From Capsicum annuum (taxonomy: Eukaryota > Streptophyta > Magnoliopsida > Solanales > Solanaceae), in NCBI RefSeq assembly GCF_002878395.1, contig NC_061118.1:83905447-83969446 (forward strand): a DNA stretch of 64,000 nt, given 5' to 3'. Within the stretch, counting starts at the first letter, position 1. The number at the start of each line of letters is the position of its first letter. This document shows positions 47,098-58,752 of this stretch, piece after piece. The translations under genes were made by a program, and so were the position numbers. The notes under the pieces are model-generated. The model had not been told where the DNA came from, made no database searches, and was given only the letters and a program-made list of their open reading frames with translations.

Positions 47098-48000
47098 AGG
47101 ATTCGGGACTTCACCTGAATGAATCCTACAACCTTTATCGGGTCTAAGGTAGATAAAGACCCTCAGGAATTCTTAGATCAAGTTTAGAAAGTAACAGACT
47201 CCATGGGGGTGACTACTATTAAGAGTGCTGAGCTAGCTGCATACCAGTTGCAGGATGTGGCTCATGCTTGGTTCAAACAGTAGAAGTCCGAAAGATCAGA
47301 TGATGCAAGTCCTATAGAGTGGGAGGAGTTTGTCACTATATTCTTAAGATAGATTCTTTCCCCAAGATCTTAGAGAAGCCAAGGTGCTAGAGTTCATCAA
47401 CCTCAGGCAGGGCAATATGACAGTGAAAGAGTATTTTTTTAAGTTTAATCAATTAGCCAGGTATGCCCCTTATGTGGTTGCAGATAGTAGATCCAAAATG
47501 AGTAAGTTTGCTTCAGGGGTGAACGGCAGTATGGTTAATGAGTGCAGATCTGCCATGCTGAATAGTGACATGACCTTAGCTAGACTTATGACCTATGCTC
47601 AGTCGATAGAAGAACAAAAAATTAAGTAGAGGGGAAAATAGAATAAGAGAGCAAAGACAGGTAGTTTCAACTTCGCTCAGCCTAAATCAAAAGGAGAAAA
47701 CCATTCCCAGTTTTGTCCTAAGTCATCAGTTCCAGCCCCCTCTACAACTAGTGCTCCAGTTTTTAAGTTCAGAGAGGGTAACAAAGATAGAGCGCTATGC
47801 TCTAAGACCCAGGGCAGTGTTAGTAGTACCCGCACCTATTCTTTTTGGCAGACTTATGGTAAGCACCATCAAGGTATGTGTAGAGTAGGTAGTGGCATTT
47901 GTTTTGCTTGTGGAAAGACAGGCCATAAAGTTAGAGACTGTCCGTAGCCAGGTCCTCAAGGTCAACAGAATCACTCTTCAGCTCAATCCAATCACCTAAA
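47098..48000 (+). pseudogene. gag of C, copy 2, N-terminus deleted
   Basis: Enters at RIRDFT-equivalent IRDFT*MNPTTFIGSK and continues to the knuckle CFACGKTGHKVRDC (about 47899-47940). One-base insertion near 47347 and several TAG codons, some of which are CAG in copy 1. Confidence 0.85.
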
Positions 48001-49860
48001 TCAGCAAAGTGCCACTTCCAATGCTACTAGCGGGCAACGCCCAAATCGTCTCTATGCTCTTCAAAATTTAAAAGATCAGGAAAGTTCTCCTGATGTAGTT
48101 ACTGGTATGTTATAGATCTTTCATGTGCATGTTCATGCTTTGCTAGATCCAGGAGCTTTCTTGTCTTTTGTTACTCCTTATATAGGAGTTGATTTCAGAA
48201 TCAATCCCGAAATTCTAGTAGAACCCTTCTTAGTCTCTACCCGAGTGGGTAAAACCATCATAGCCCGGTGGGTATACAGGAACTTACCAATTATGATATT
48301 TTAGAAAGTCCCTTCTGTAGACTTAGTCAAATTAGAGATGACTGATTTTGATATCATTCTCGGTATGGATTGGCTTCCATCCTACTGTGACATAGTCAAC
48401 TGTAGAAATAGAATAGTTTGGTTTCAGTTCCTGAATGAACCCATCCTTGAGTGGAGGGGTAGTAATTCAGTGTTCAGAGGTCAGGTTGTTTTCTACTTTC
48501 GGGCAGGGAAAATGATATCTAAGGGATGTGTTTATTATTTAGTTCATGTTAGAGATTCCAATTTTGAGGTTCCCAGTCTCGAATCAGTCCCAGTAGTGAA
48601 TGAATAGTCAGATATCTTTCTTGAAGATCTTCTAGGAATTTCTCTCGAAAGAGAAATAGACATTGGTATTTGTTTTCGTTTAGACACTCAGCCTATCTCT
48701 ATTCCACCATATAGAATGGCACCAGCAGAACTCAAGGAACTGAAAGAATAGTTGAAGGATTTCTTAGATAAGGGGTTCATCAGACCCAGCATTTCCCCGT
48801 GGGGTGCACCAGTCTTATTCGTTCACAAGAAAGACGGTTCACTTAGAATGTGTATAGATTACCGTCGAATCAATAAAGTCACAGTCAAGAACAAGTATCC
48901 TCTTCCCAGAATTGATGACTTATTTGACCAACTTCAGGGTGCCAGTTATTTGTCTAAGATAGACCTCAGATCTGGCTAGCATCAGCTCAGAGTTAGAGAA
49001 TGTGACATCCCAAAGATAGCTTTTCGTACGTGGTATGGTCACTTTGAATTTCTAGTCATGTCATTTGGTCTTACCAATGCCCCAGCCGCTTTTATGGACT
49101 TGATGAACCGTGTGTTCAAAAAGTACTTGGACATGTTCGTTATAGTCTTTATAGATGATATTCTGGTCTATTCCTGCACTTAGTGTGATCATGTAGACCA
49201 TCTCAGAATAGTACTACAGACTCTCAGTAATCATTAGTTATTTGCCAAATTCAGTAAGTGCGAATTTTGGCTAAGATCAGTAGTATTCCTTGGCCATATT
49301 ATTTCTGGTGATGGCACTAGAGTAAATCCTCAAAAGACCGAAGCAGTAAGAACCTGGCCTCGCCCTATTTCTCCATTAGATATCAAGAGTTTCTTGGGTT
49401 TGGCTGGCTATTACAGATAGTTTGTTGAGGGGTTTTAGCCTATTGCATCTCCTATGTATATATTGACTCAAAATAAGGTTAAGTTTCAGTGGTCAGATTA
49501 ATGCGAGAAGAGTTTTCAAGAATTGAACTCACCTCAGCTCCAGTCTTATCTCTTCCAGATGGTTTAGATGGGTTCATAGTGTATTGTGATGCATCTAAAG
49601 TGGGTTTAGATTGTGTCCTCATGTAGCATGGTAAGGTCATAGCCTACGCCTCTAGACAGCTTAAACCCCATGAGAGGAATTATCCTACTCATGATCTTGA
49701 GTTAGCAACCGTAGTCTTTGCCTTAAAGATTTGGAGGCATTATCTTTACGGAGTTTATGTAGACATCTTCATAGATCATAAGAGCCTTCATTATGTCTTT
49801 TCTCAAAAATATCTCAATCTTCATCAGAGAAGGTGGTTAGAGCTCTTAAAAGATTATGAC
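48001..49860 (+). pseudogene. Protease, RT and RNase H of C, copy 2
   Basis: Protease triad reads DPG (LLDPGAFLSF, about 48145), nearer the active DSG than copy 1. RT keeps [27 protein letters not shown] then a stop (TAT to TAG), and [10 protein letters not shown] (about 49147-49173). An 8-bp deletion near 49525 (ttgaactcacc against ttgaagactcgactcacc) breaks the RNase H entry. The empty F site gtgccacttcc is at about 48011. Confidence 0.88.
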
Positions 49861-51430
49861 ATGAGTGTCCTCTATCATCCAGGCAAGGCCAACATAGTGG
49901 CCGATGCTCTCAATAGACTATCTATGGATAGTATTTCTCATGTTGATGATAGTAAGAAAAGGTTAGTCCTGGAAGTCCACCAGCTTGCCAGACTAGGCGT
50001 TCGCTTAGTCGATTCTTTAGAGGGTGGTGTATGTGTCCAGAGTAGTTCAGAATCATCTCTAGTTCCCGAGGTAAAAGAAAAGCAAGATAAGGATCCTATC
50101 CTTGTCAAGTTAAAAGAGTCAGTCCAGAATCAGAAAGTTAAGGTTTTCTCCCAAGGGGGAGATGACGTCCTTTGTTGTCAGGGTCGTCTATGTGTTACAG
50201 GTGTAGATGACATAAGGTAGTGAATTCTTGAAGAAGTGCATGGTGCATATTACTCTATTCATCCAGGGGACACTAATATGTACCACGACTTGCAGGAGAT
50301 CTATTGGTGGAGTGGGATGAAGAGAGATATTGTAGAATTTATGGCTAAGTGCTTTACATGTCAGCAAGTTAATATAGAGCATCAGAAGCCTAATGATCCT
50401 ATGTAGGATTTTAGTATTCCTACTTGGAAGTGGGAAGTTGTGAATATGGACTTCATGATGGGTTGGCTTTGAACTCATCATTAGCATGATTTAGTCTGGG
50501 TCATTATAGATAGAATGACCAAATAAGCTCTTTTTTTCCAGTTCATACTTTTTATTCAGCCAAGAATTATGCCAAATTCTATATCAAGGAGTTGGTCAGA
50601 TTGCACTGTGTTCCATTATCAATTATCTCAGATGGAGGTACCCAGTTCACCTCTCATTTTTGGAAAGCATTCCAAAAGGGTCTTGGTACCCAAGTTCATC
50701 TCAGTACAGCCTTTCATCCTAAGACAGATGGTCAAGCAGAAAGGAACATTCAGACTTTGGAAGATATGCTAAGGGTGTGTGTAATTGATTTCAAGGGTAG
50801 TTGGGATGACCACTTGCCTTTGATTGGATTTGCATACAACAATAACTATCATTACAGTATTTAGATAGCTTCATTCGAAGCTCGCTATGGTAGGAGATGT
50901 AGATTTCCAATCGGTTGGTTCAAAGTTAGTGAGGCCTCAGTCATAGGTCCTGACTTAGTATTCGACGCCTTAGAGAAAGTTCAGTTAATTAAAGAAAGAC
51001 TCCTGGCTGCTTAGAGTCGACAGAAGTCTTATGCAGATGTTTATAGAAAGGATATCGAGTTTGAGATTAGTGATCATGTCTACCTCAAGATCTCTCCCAT
51101 GAAGAGAGTAAGGAGATTTTGCAAGAAGGGAAAGCTCAGTCCTCGATATATCGGTCCCTTCAAGATTCTCAGTCGATTTGGCAAGGTAACTTATGAGCTT
51201 GAATTGCCTTCAGATCTAGCCTCAGTTCATCCAGTCTTTTATGTCTCTTTTCTCAAGAAGTGTATAGGTGACCCATCATTCGCAGTCCCTATTCAAAGCA
51301 TTGATGTTCAGAACAACCTCTCTTATGAAGAGATTCCAGTTGAAATCTTAGACTATCAGAATCGTAGATTGAGGAACAAAGTAGTCCATCTGTTTAAAGT
51401 TCTTTGGTGAAATAAGTCCGTCGAGGGAGC
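49861..51430 (+). pseudogene. RNase H end, integrase and chromodomain of C, copy 2
   Basis: [20 protein letters not shown] marks the RNase H end. The integrase finger and first catalytic Asp (MDFMMG) are readable with stops. SDGGTQFTSHF and DGQAERNIQTLEDM (50592-50864) carry the second Asp and the Glu. Chromodomain from 51099, YEEIPVEILDYQNRRLRNK, with a TGA soon after VLW. Confidence 0.88.
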
Positions 51431-51881
51431 TACTTGAGAAATAGAAGTAAATATGCATACCAAGTATCCTCACCTCTTGCCCACCAACTCAGATCAAGAT
51501 CTAATAGTTCTCTTTAAGCTTACTCAGTTTCATGATTAGTGTGCATCACTAACTTTGTATTCAGTCTCATGCTCATGTTCCTATGATAAGATTGGTATCA
51601 AGTACCACCGCATATTTAGTCATGCATTCATGTATCAGATCAATTATATATTTATGAATCAGACATGCATTCTCATTGTGAGAAAACTTAGTTCTTCAAA
51701 ACTTTTAGTTATGCATTTATGAATCAGTTACGCATGCATCAAATATGTATGTTTAGTATGTTATCTTCAGCTTGTCAGTCACGTCCATCATGAGATCATG
51801 TTCTAGTTATTTATGTTAAGTTCATTGTTTCCCCTCTCAGTCAGTCTCATTCGAGGATGAATGTTCTTAAGGGGGAGATAT
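51431..51881 (+). other. 3' untranslated part of C with polypurine tract
   Basis: About 430 bp between the chromodomain and the 3' LTR. CTTAAGGGGGAGATA (51867-51881) is the polypurine tract where plus-strand synthesis starts. This part is absent from copy 1 because the duplication joint lies before it. Confidence 0.8.
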
Positions 51882-54422
51882 TGTAATACCCGTGCTTTTT
51901 CTTAGCTTGAAAATCATCTCAAGGATGTTAGAAATTGCTTTGAAATACGAATTCATTCTTATACACATTGTATTTCCATAATTTTCACTTCCTATCACGT
52001 GGGAAATTGAATAAGATTTTCATAGATATATAATTTGCCCAAATCCAATACCCAGGCGAAGAGTTAGGTTCTTTTTAGTGAGACAATGTTTGACCTAAGC
52101 CTTCAGTGTGTCGCGAAGATAGCTAAAATAACAATTGTCAAATTCCAGTGTTTCTCTCCAGGTAGTGGACAAGGTGGAAACACGATAGCTCCACATCATA
52201 CCATCATGCAATTTCTTAATTGTTAATTTGCAACGACACATGCGATAACGCCTCGTCGCACCGAGGGCCCAATTCGGGAAATTTTACTGAAATTTAAATT
52301 ACATGTCTAGGGTTAAAAGGGTTAATTTTCCCCCCTATATAAGCTTCCAAACACGGGATTTAGCCTTATTCATCCAAAATATTAATGTTTTTTTCTCAAA
52401 TACTCTCAAGAACTCAAGCTAGGGTTTTCATAGAAGGTCCAATTTCTAGAAGGTTTCACCATCAATCTTCACGAAATCACGAACTAAGGTATGCATAGTG
52501 TTCATTAATGGGCTCCTTTTGTCCATGAAGTCCAAGAATCCCTTTTCAACTACAAGTTAGGAATTTTATTCATGTGTTAATGCTTTGTATGTTCTCTTTT
52601 ATGTTGATAAATAAGGAATTAATTTCTATTCCATGGTTTGATAATAAATTCCATATGGGTTGATTAGTAGAGATAAAGATTTACGAAATCTCATGACTAA
52701 AGCCTTGTATGATGAAATTGGAAATTGAACCATGATGTTTAGTTGCTATACCATGATGTTTACATGTACTATGCCTGCTATATGTTTGATAAAATGCCTA
52801 GATGAAGAAATTTGCCTAACTAGCATGATATCATGAAATCCCAATAAATGTACAAGTTTATTCCTATTAGACATTTGATGAAATGCTTCAATAAACATAT
52901 TGTGGTAATTATCATGTATTCAAGAATATCAAGTTATGTCAGTTTCCTTTCATTGAGTCCTGGGGGTACTTGTACCCAAAATATTAGCTGTGTGCCTTGA
53001 GCCATGTCATGTTTTCACGATACTCTCAGTCAAGCTATGAACTGTTAGACTTTAGATAGTTTTATGACTCAGGAAAAATATCCATAATCTTATGACTCAG
53101 TCAGTTGTCAAATATCAGTAGTATTTCCTTAGCCACAAAAATTCAGTAACTCAGTCCATGCTCAATTCAGTTCAGTAAATTATGTTTAGTGTCTATTCAG
53201 ATGGGAATAGGAATTAGCACTAAGTGAATCCAAGGGTGGGGACTCACCTGTTATACGAAGGTGTGATTCCTAGAAGCAATCCTTGCATTCCAAAACTATA
53301 TAGCCAGCATAGGTTGAGACATCATAGCCTTCTATATGAGGGTAGATGAGGTGGCTTAACCTGTTATGTGAGGGTTCCCAGCATTATCACTAGAGTTACC
53401 TGTTATATAAGGGTTACTCACATGTTGTCCTTACCAGTGGGTTGACACTCTTCTAATCAGGGTATAGATTGGACCCCAACTCAGCTATTATAGCACATTT
53501 AAGGCATGTCAGTTAGATAATACTTCCCACAGTTTCATGTTACAGAATTAGGACTATTAGATACAATCAATCGGTCTCAGTAATAAAACTCAAATAGTTC
53601 TTCAGATTTTAAGACTGTCAGATACAATCAACTCAGACATAGTACGAAACTCAGATTATTTCATTAGATTCAATACTGTCAGACACAGTCACCCATGTTA
53701 TCAGTTATATTCAGATACAGTCATTCATGTTATCATTTATGTCATATTATCAGTGTCCAGACTCAGTAGTCATGCTTCCACGATATCAGTATCATGTTAT
53801 CTCATTGTCAGTTACAGTTATGTATTTATGTATGCATTCTCACATTCATGTTAGACTGTCAGTTAGTATTGATCATGCATGCAAATCATTTCATATAGCC
53901 TACCTCACATGTATACTCAGTATATTCCATTGTACTGACGCATTTGCGCTATGGTGATTTCTTTTTATATTACACCATAGGTTCAGAGATACGAGTTTCA
54001 GATTAGCAGTAGATTCTAGATTCAGCAGTCAAAGTAGAAGTGAGTCCTCATCCTTCGAGGACATAATAATTTTCTAGTATCTCATTGATTAGCTTATTAG
54101 TTGGATTTAGTTGGGGACATGTCCCATCAACTCTTTATTCAGATTCTTCAGACAGTAAAGGCTTTCGACTAGATCCAGACTAGATACAGACTATCATATT
54201 TTAGACTTCAGTTTTGTTTTGGGTATTCTATTACCCAACACAGATGTTACGTTATTCAGTTATATTCATGATCGAACCTTATGGCCTTTCAGTGCATGTT
54301 TCCGTATTATTATGTTATCTTATACAGTATATAGGTACAAATATCAGCCATAGGTTAGCTTGTGGTCCTTTGGGGTCATGAACATCGTGTAGCATTCTGG
54401 TTCAGTAAATCGGGTCATTACA
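51882..54422 (+). repeat. 3' LTR of C
   Basis: TGTAATACCCG to GGGTCATTACA, 2.54 kb, then GGTCC (54423-54427). Shares with copy 2, against copy 1, the blocks at about 52705-52740 and 54025-54050. Cassette at about 52100-52265. Confidence 0.92.
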
Positions 54423-54427
54423 GGTCC

Positions 54428-56600
54428 AAACTGAACTAGAGACTGTTGAGGCTAGATTGCAGTCTATGCATCGGGCTATAATGTCAGAGCTATAAGCTGA
54501 GTTACACTAACAGATAAATGCTTTGAGGGTGGAGTATCAACCTGATTTAGTAGGATTAAGATGGAGGATCTAAGACACTTTAGGGAAGAGGTAGATCTAC
54601 TTAAAGTAGAGGTATGCTCTCTCATTAAGAGCCATATATCAGTTATCCCTCCAGTTGTATCCCTACTTGTTAAGCTATCACCACCGTATGGTCTAAGTTA
54701 CTTTGATTTATTCATGAAGGATGATATGGCAGTCTTTGTAATTGGGATAAAAAAGGTCGAGAAGGGGGCCTGCAAAATACAGACAGACCATATGAGCAAG
54801 CCTTGGAAATGGCCGCTCATGATTCAATGGATACTGCATTTGTTGATAGACAAAGGCATGCCAACCTAGCTGCGAGTGCGTCTTCTAGTAGTGTACTGCC
54901 ACCACCATAGCCTCTACCAGTAGATATACCCCTATTTGGGGAAGATCATGACATGAATGCCTAGTGCATCCCTGGTATATCCTCATTCCTTTTATTTTAT
55001 ATTATTTTAACGCATTAGGGACACTGCATAGTTTTTAATTGGGGGTGGGTTATACCATAGCTGCCACAAGTTTTTATTGCAATGCTTCTTTTCTCGTTGG
55101 CCGTGGTATAGTTGTAGAACCAACATGTCTAGGTTAAAATTTGTGTCGTAGTATGTTTTGTTTTGTATTATGATGTCTTTTTGTGTAATTAGGAAATTTT
55201 TAAGTATTTAAGGCAGTTGCCATGTTGTTGATTGATTTTTGAGAAAAATGATACCCCTCTAAAGCTTTAGACCTATGTGAATGTATATATGTATAAACAT
55301 TGTGGATCTTGTTAGTGCATTAGGATTAGGGAAATGATAATCACTTACTAATAATTGCATGAACCAGATAAGTAGTAGTGTGTAATATTGACTTTCTTCC
55401 ATGTGTATGTGAGATTCTACTTAGTTTCCTTTGTGTGTTGAATCCATAATTTGCCTAGTTAGTCTTGCCTAGGCTGTAGGATAGTAGGTTAGGAAAGGAT
55501 CATAGGCCATTTTTTATTTTTAGTCCACTTTTAGCCTAAATAACAGTTCCTATCTGAAAGAGTAACCCTTGATCCATGTTTTAAGCCTTATAGACTATTT
55601 TTCTTGTTTTACCTATCACCTTTCTATTTGTGTTGCAATAACCTATTGTGGTTCGTCCCTCCTTGGATATTGTGCACCTTAACTCAAGCAGATCAGCTAG
55701 GTTGAGGGTTGTTATAATAGAGGTGTGTGAGGTAAAGTGGGTATGTAAAAGGGTAAAATAAGAGAAAAAGTTAGTAGGATTCGTTGTGATAGAAAAAGAA
55801 AAAGAAAAAGAAAAAGAAAAAAATAAAAATAAAAAGAAAAAGAGAAAGAGAAAAAGAAAAAGAAAAAGAAAAAGAAAAAGAAAAAGAAAAGAAGAAAAAC
55901 TGTGAAAAGTGAAAAAGAAAGAATAAAAGACCAAATCGAACCTGAATATGCAATAAAGAATAAAAAGTGAGAAATAAGAATGGAATAAAAAGAAAAATAG
56001 TAAATAAGTGGACCTCAGAGTTACTGTAGTGCCAAGGAGGCTTATCCACTTGATATCCATATGTACCATACTAGCTCCCAAGCCTACATTACAAGTCGAG
56101 AAAAGTCCTATAGTAATCCTAGCTTGAGTGTCTAAAAACTAAGGTAAAGAAAATAAAGACAAGCTTAAGGTATTTGATGCACATTGCTTGAAACTTATCT
56201 TCTGAGTATGCGTGTCTCTTGACTGTCCTTGCATTGACATGCATTGTTTCATATGAGTAAGTGGGACTTCTTTGTTGTGAGAGCACATGAATCATATTGA
56301 TAGCTGCTTACTTATTTTGGATAGTGTAACTCATCTATATCTGTATGATTGTCTGTTGCTAGTGTAATGCCATACCTTGATCCCATTATGCCACATTGTT
56401 GTGCTTCATGCTTATAGACAGTTGGTTTTGAAAAGTTGAGATAGGAGAGGGTATTATGGTTTGACCTTAAAGTGTTGATTGACTGCCTTGAATAGCTTAG
56501 ATTCTCCTAGTTAAGCATCATGTTTCATGTTGTTTTGTTTTATTTTGTTTTGTTCTGTTGTCTGAGGACATACAAACATTCTAAGTTGAGGGTGTTGATG
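54428..56600 (+). pseudogene. 3' part of element E (coiled-coil end and untranslated region)
   Basis: Continues the E frame from 21065 as QTELETVEARLQSMHRAI and SELQ-type heptads with stops, then EVDLLKVEVCSLIKSH (54561-54869, other frame). After about 54970 no coding is seen. A polypurine-like aagttgagggtgttga (56583-56598) precedes the 3' LTR. No RT, integrase or envelope-like frame was found. Confidence 0.7.
55791..55900. repeat. (AAAAAG)n microsatellite
   Basis: About 110 bp of imperfect AAAAAG repeats with AAAAT and GAGAAA variants, inside the 3' region of E. Accounts for phenylalanine/leucine-rich translations on the other strand. Confidence 0.95.
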
Positions 56601-58176
56601 TGCTATAAAAATATAGCACTTTGATGCTTGAAACGATGAAAATAAAAAAGTTTCTTAGGTTATTTTGTTTGATATAATGTGTTTCACATATGTTTTGTAG
56701 AAAACTAGGTTTTAGATGTTAGGTTCATGAAAAAGATGAAAAATGTAGTTTTTGGCTACTTACTTGATCAATTTTGGGTATTCATGATAGTTTTCAAGTG
56801 TACGTGACCAAAGCATGTGATGAAAGTTGAAGATTTGAAGCTTGGTTGCAAGTATTGAAAGGCTTAACACTTACCTATGTCTTCATGTAGACCATATGTA
56901 ACACATGTGGTCTGTATAAGACTAAGGTAAGTACCGGAATTGAAGATATAAAGAGTGAAAGAGCTGAAAAAGAACTTTTGGCACTTACTTATGCCAGTAT
57001 ATGGACTTAATGTAGCACATGTGGATCGCATGTGGGTAACGTAAGTGCCATAAGTCCAAATTCCTCAGAGCAAAAGCTGCAGGAATTTTTTCTAGCACTT
57101 GTAGGTGTCAATGTGCACCCAGCCTCAGGCTGCATATGGCACACGTGCCTAAGGCCAGGCCGCATGTGGACATAGATCAGTGTCCACAGACCTTTTTTTG
57201 TCCTTTTTTATCTAGGCTTTGATTTTAGGGTTTCATCATGTACTCTAAATACCCCTTATATGTTTTTAGTAGAAGCTACACACTCTTGGTACTCACAAAC
57301 ACATTTTGATTCTGAGATTTGATTTTGGTCTTGGAATTCTCTTGTAGTGATTTTGGTTGATTAATTGAGTTAAAGTTTTGGGTTTTTACTTGTGATTATT
57401 GTGATCTCATCTTATGCTTTTGATCATGAATGTTGTTGATTAAGTCATAAGCATTAGCGGCTAAAAACTCTCAGCTAGGGTTATTGAAACCCCGACGGAT
57501 TAACAAAGTATGAGAAGCGCTATTGTTGTTCTGAACTGATACACATGCATGCATTGTATTATATTTACTTTAATAGTTATCTTAGCGGTTGCAAACATTA
57601 TGATCCTACCTAGATTATTGCTATTTACTCCAAAAGAGGAGTAGTGACTAGGAAAAGATAATGACAATAGTAATTTGAAGTTTAACTGTCGATCCACCCT
57701 ACTTGGTATTATTTAAATAAGATAGTTACATGTCATCTAATAACTAGAGAGTCAAAAGGTAATAGTTAATTGAGATCAAGATAAGGGTTAGTAAGGAGAC
57801 ATCATGAGGCTCAAAAGGTAAAGGGTGAAATCTGTTAGCTCGTCCAAAAGACTATTTATGGTACATAACTTATTGATTTTGCATGCAAGGTATAGGTTTG
57901 CTTCAATAAAGCATGATAAGCCTATGAATTTGAGAAGCCAAGGGAAGACAATCTTAGTAGTCACTTACAACTGATTACAACAGAAGTTGATATTCACCAC
58001 TTGTTCAATATTGCCACTCACCCCCCATTTACTTTTCTAGTTCTGCCCGTGGTTTTAACAACTAGAGCCAAAATACCACATATTCCCTTGGGATTCAACC
58101 CCAACCTTTATTGGGTTACTATATTTGACAGCAACATTATAATCTTTAGAGTGAAGGTGTAGCTTGGGCATTATCA
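56601..58176 (+). repeat. 3' LTR of element E
   Basis: TGCTATAAAAATATAGCAC to GGCATTATCA, 1.58 kb. Differs from the 5' LTR at many sites. Cassette at about 56870-57045. Confidence 0.88.
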
Positions 58177-58752
58177 ATAAACTACATACATTTAAATAAG
58201 GTCACCATCAAGAATAAGTACCTCATTTCTTGAGTTGATGATTTATTTGATCAGCCTTACCTGATGTTTTTCAAAGATTGATTTTAGGTTGGGCTATCAT
58301 CAATTGGAGGTCAGGGAGCATGACATCCTGAAGACTGCCTTCAAAACCCGATATGGTCATTTTGAGTTTGTGGTTATGTCTTTTAAACTAACAAATGCTC
58401 CCACAACCTTTATGGATTTGATAAATAGGGTCTTCAAGCAGTAATTGGACATGTTTATCATTGTCTTCATAGATGACATATTGGTGTATTCCGGAGTGAA
58501 GAGGAGCATGCGGACTATTTGAGGATAGTGTTGCAGACCCTGAAGGACCATAGCTATATAAAAAGTTTAGTAAGTGTGAATTTTGGTTAGAGTCTATTAC
58601 ATTATTGGGGCATGTTATTTTGGGAGCTGATATTCATCTAGACCCTTAGAAGACTAATTCAATGAATCAATGTCCTAGACCACTTACTCCATCCAACATT
58701 TGAAGCTTTTTGGGTTTACCTGGTTATTATAGGAGATTTGTTAAGGGTTTTT
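58177..58752 (+). pseudogene. RT, second part, of element B
   Basis: Resumes where 17056 left off: [52 protein letters not shown] and [10 protein letters not shown] (about 58467-58496). Then the connection LQTLKDH and LPGYYRRFVKGF, where G is inserted. Several frame changes. Confidence 0.85.

Larger units (their letters stand above)
17494..51440 (+). repeat. Tandem duplication of the E/C nest (two unequal copies)
   Basis: Copy 1 is 17494-32697 and copy 2 is 32698-51440. Both carry, in order, the right part of LTR E, PBS, gag-PR of E, the GGTCC/LTR C junction, LTR C, gag and pol of C. Copy 1 is longer by F (4.38 kb). Copy 2 is longer by D (8.47 kb) and shorter by an internal deletion of about 0.6 kb. 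The join at 32697 fuses the C chromodomain end to LTR E within a 6-bp microhomology (AGCAAA / AGTAAA). Confidence 0.85.
21066..54422 (+). mobile_element. Chromovirus C (Tekay/Del-like), with internal duplication
   Basis: 5' LTR 21066-23571, 3' LTR 51882-54422, target duplication GGTCC at 21061-21065 and 54423-54427. Gag, protease, RT, RNase H, integrase and C-terminal chromodomain occur in that order. Chromodomains steer chromovirus integration to marked chromatin. The duplication of the nest gave it a second, partly deleted 5' LTR (44772-47097) and a second gag-pol (47098-51430). No copy is intact. Confidence 0.88.
17057..58176 (+). mobile_element. Athila/Tat-like element E (gag-PR only), containing C, F, D
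   Basis: LTRs at 17057-18583 and 56601-58176, a TGGTGCCGTTGCCGGAG primer site and an Athila-type protease define E. Own internal sequence is 18584-21065 joined to 54428-56600. Between protease and the 3' region there is no RT, RNase H or integrase, although the reading frame runs straight across the C insertion point. The flanks (atgag / ataaa) allow only a degenerate target duplication. A partial second copy (32698-33245, 41718-44771) comes from a tandem duplication. Confidence 0.8.

Noticed and set aside
44772..51440. Second C copy as an independent insertion
   Set aside because: It shares the exact E/C junction with copy 1 and is flanked on the left by a duplicated E; only one exit junction exists.
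55581..56081. 166-codon minus-strand ORF rich in Phe, Leu and Ser resembling membrane segments
   Set aside because: It is the translation of the (AAAAAG)n microsatellite and its flanks.
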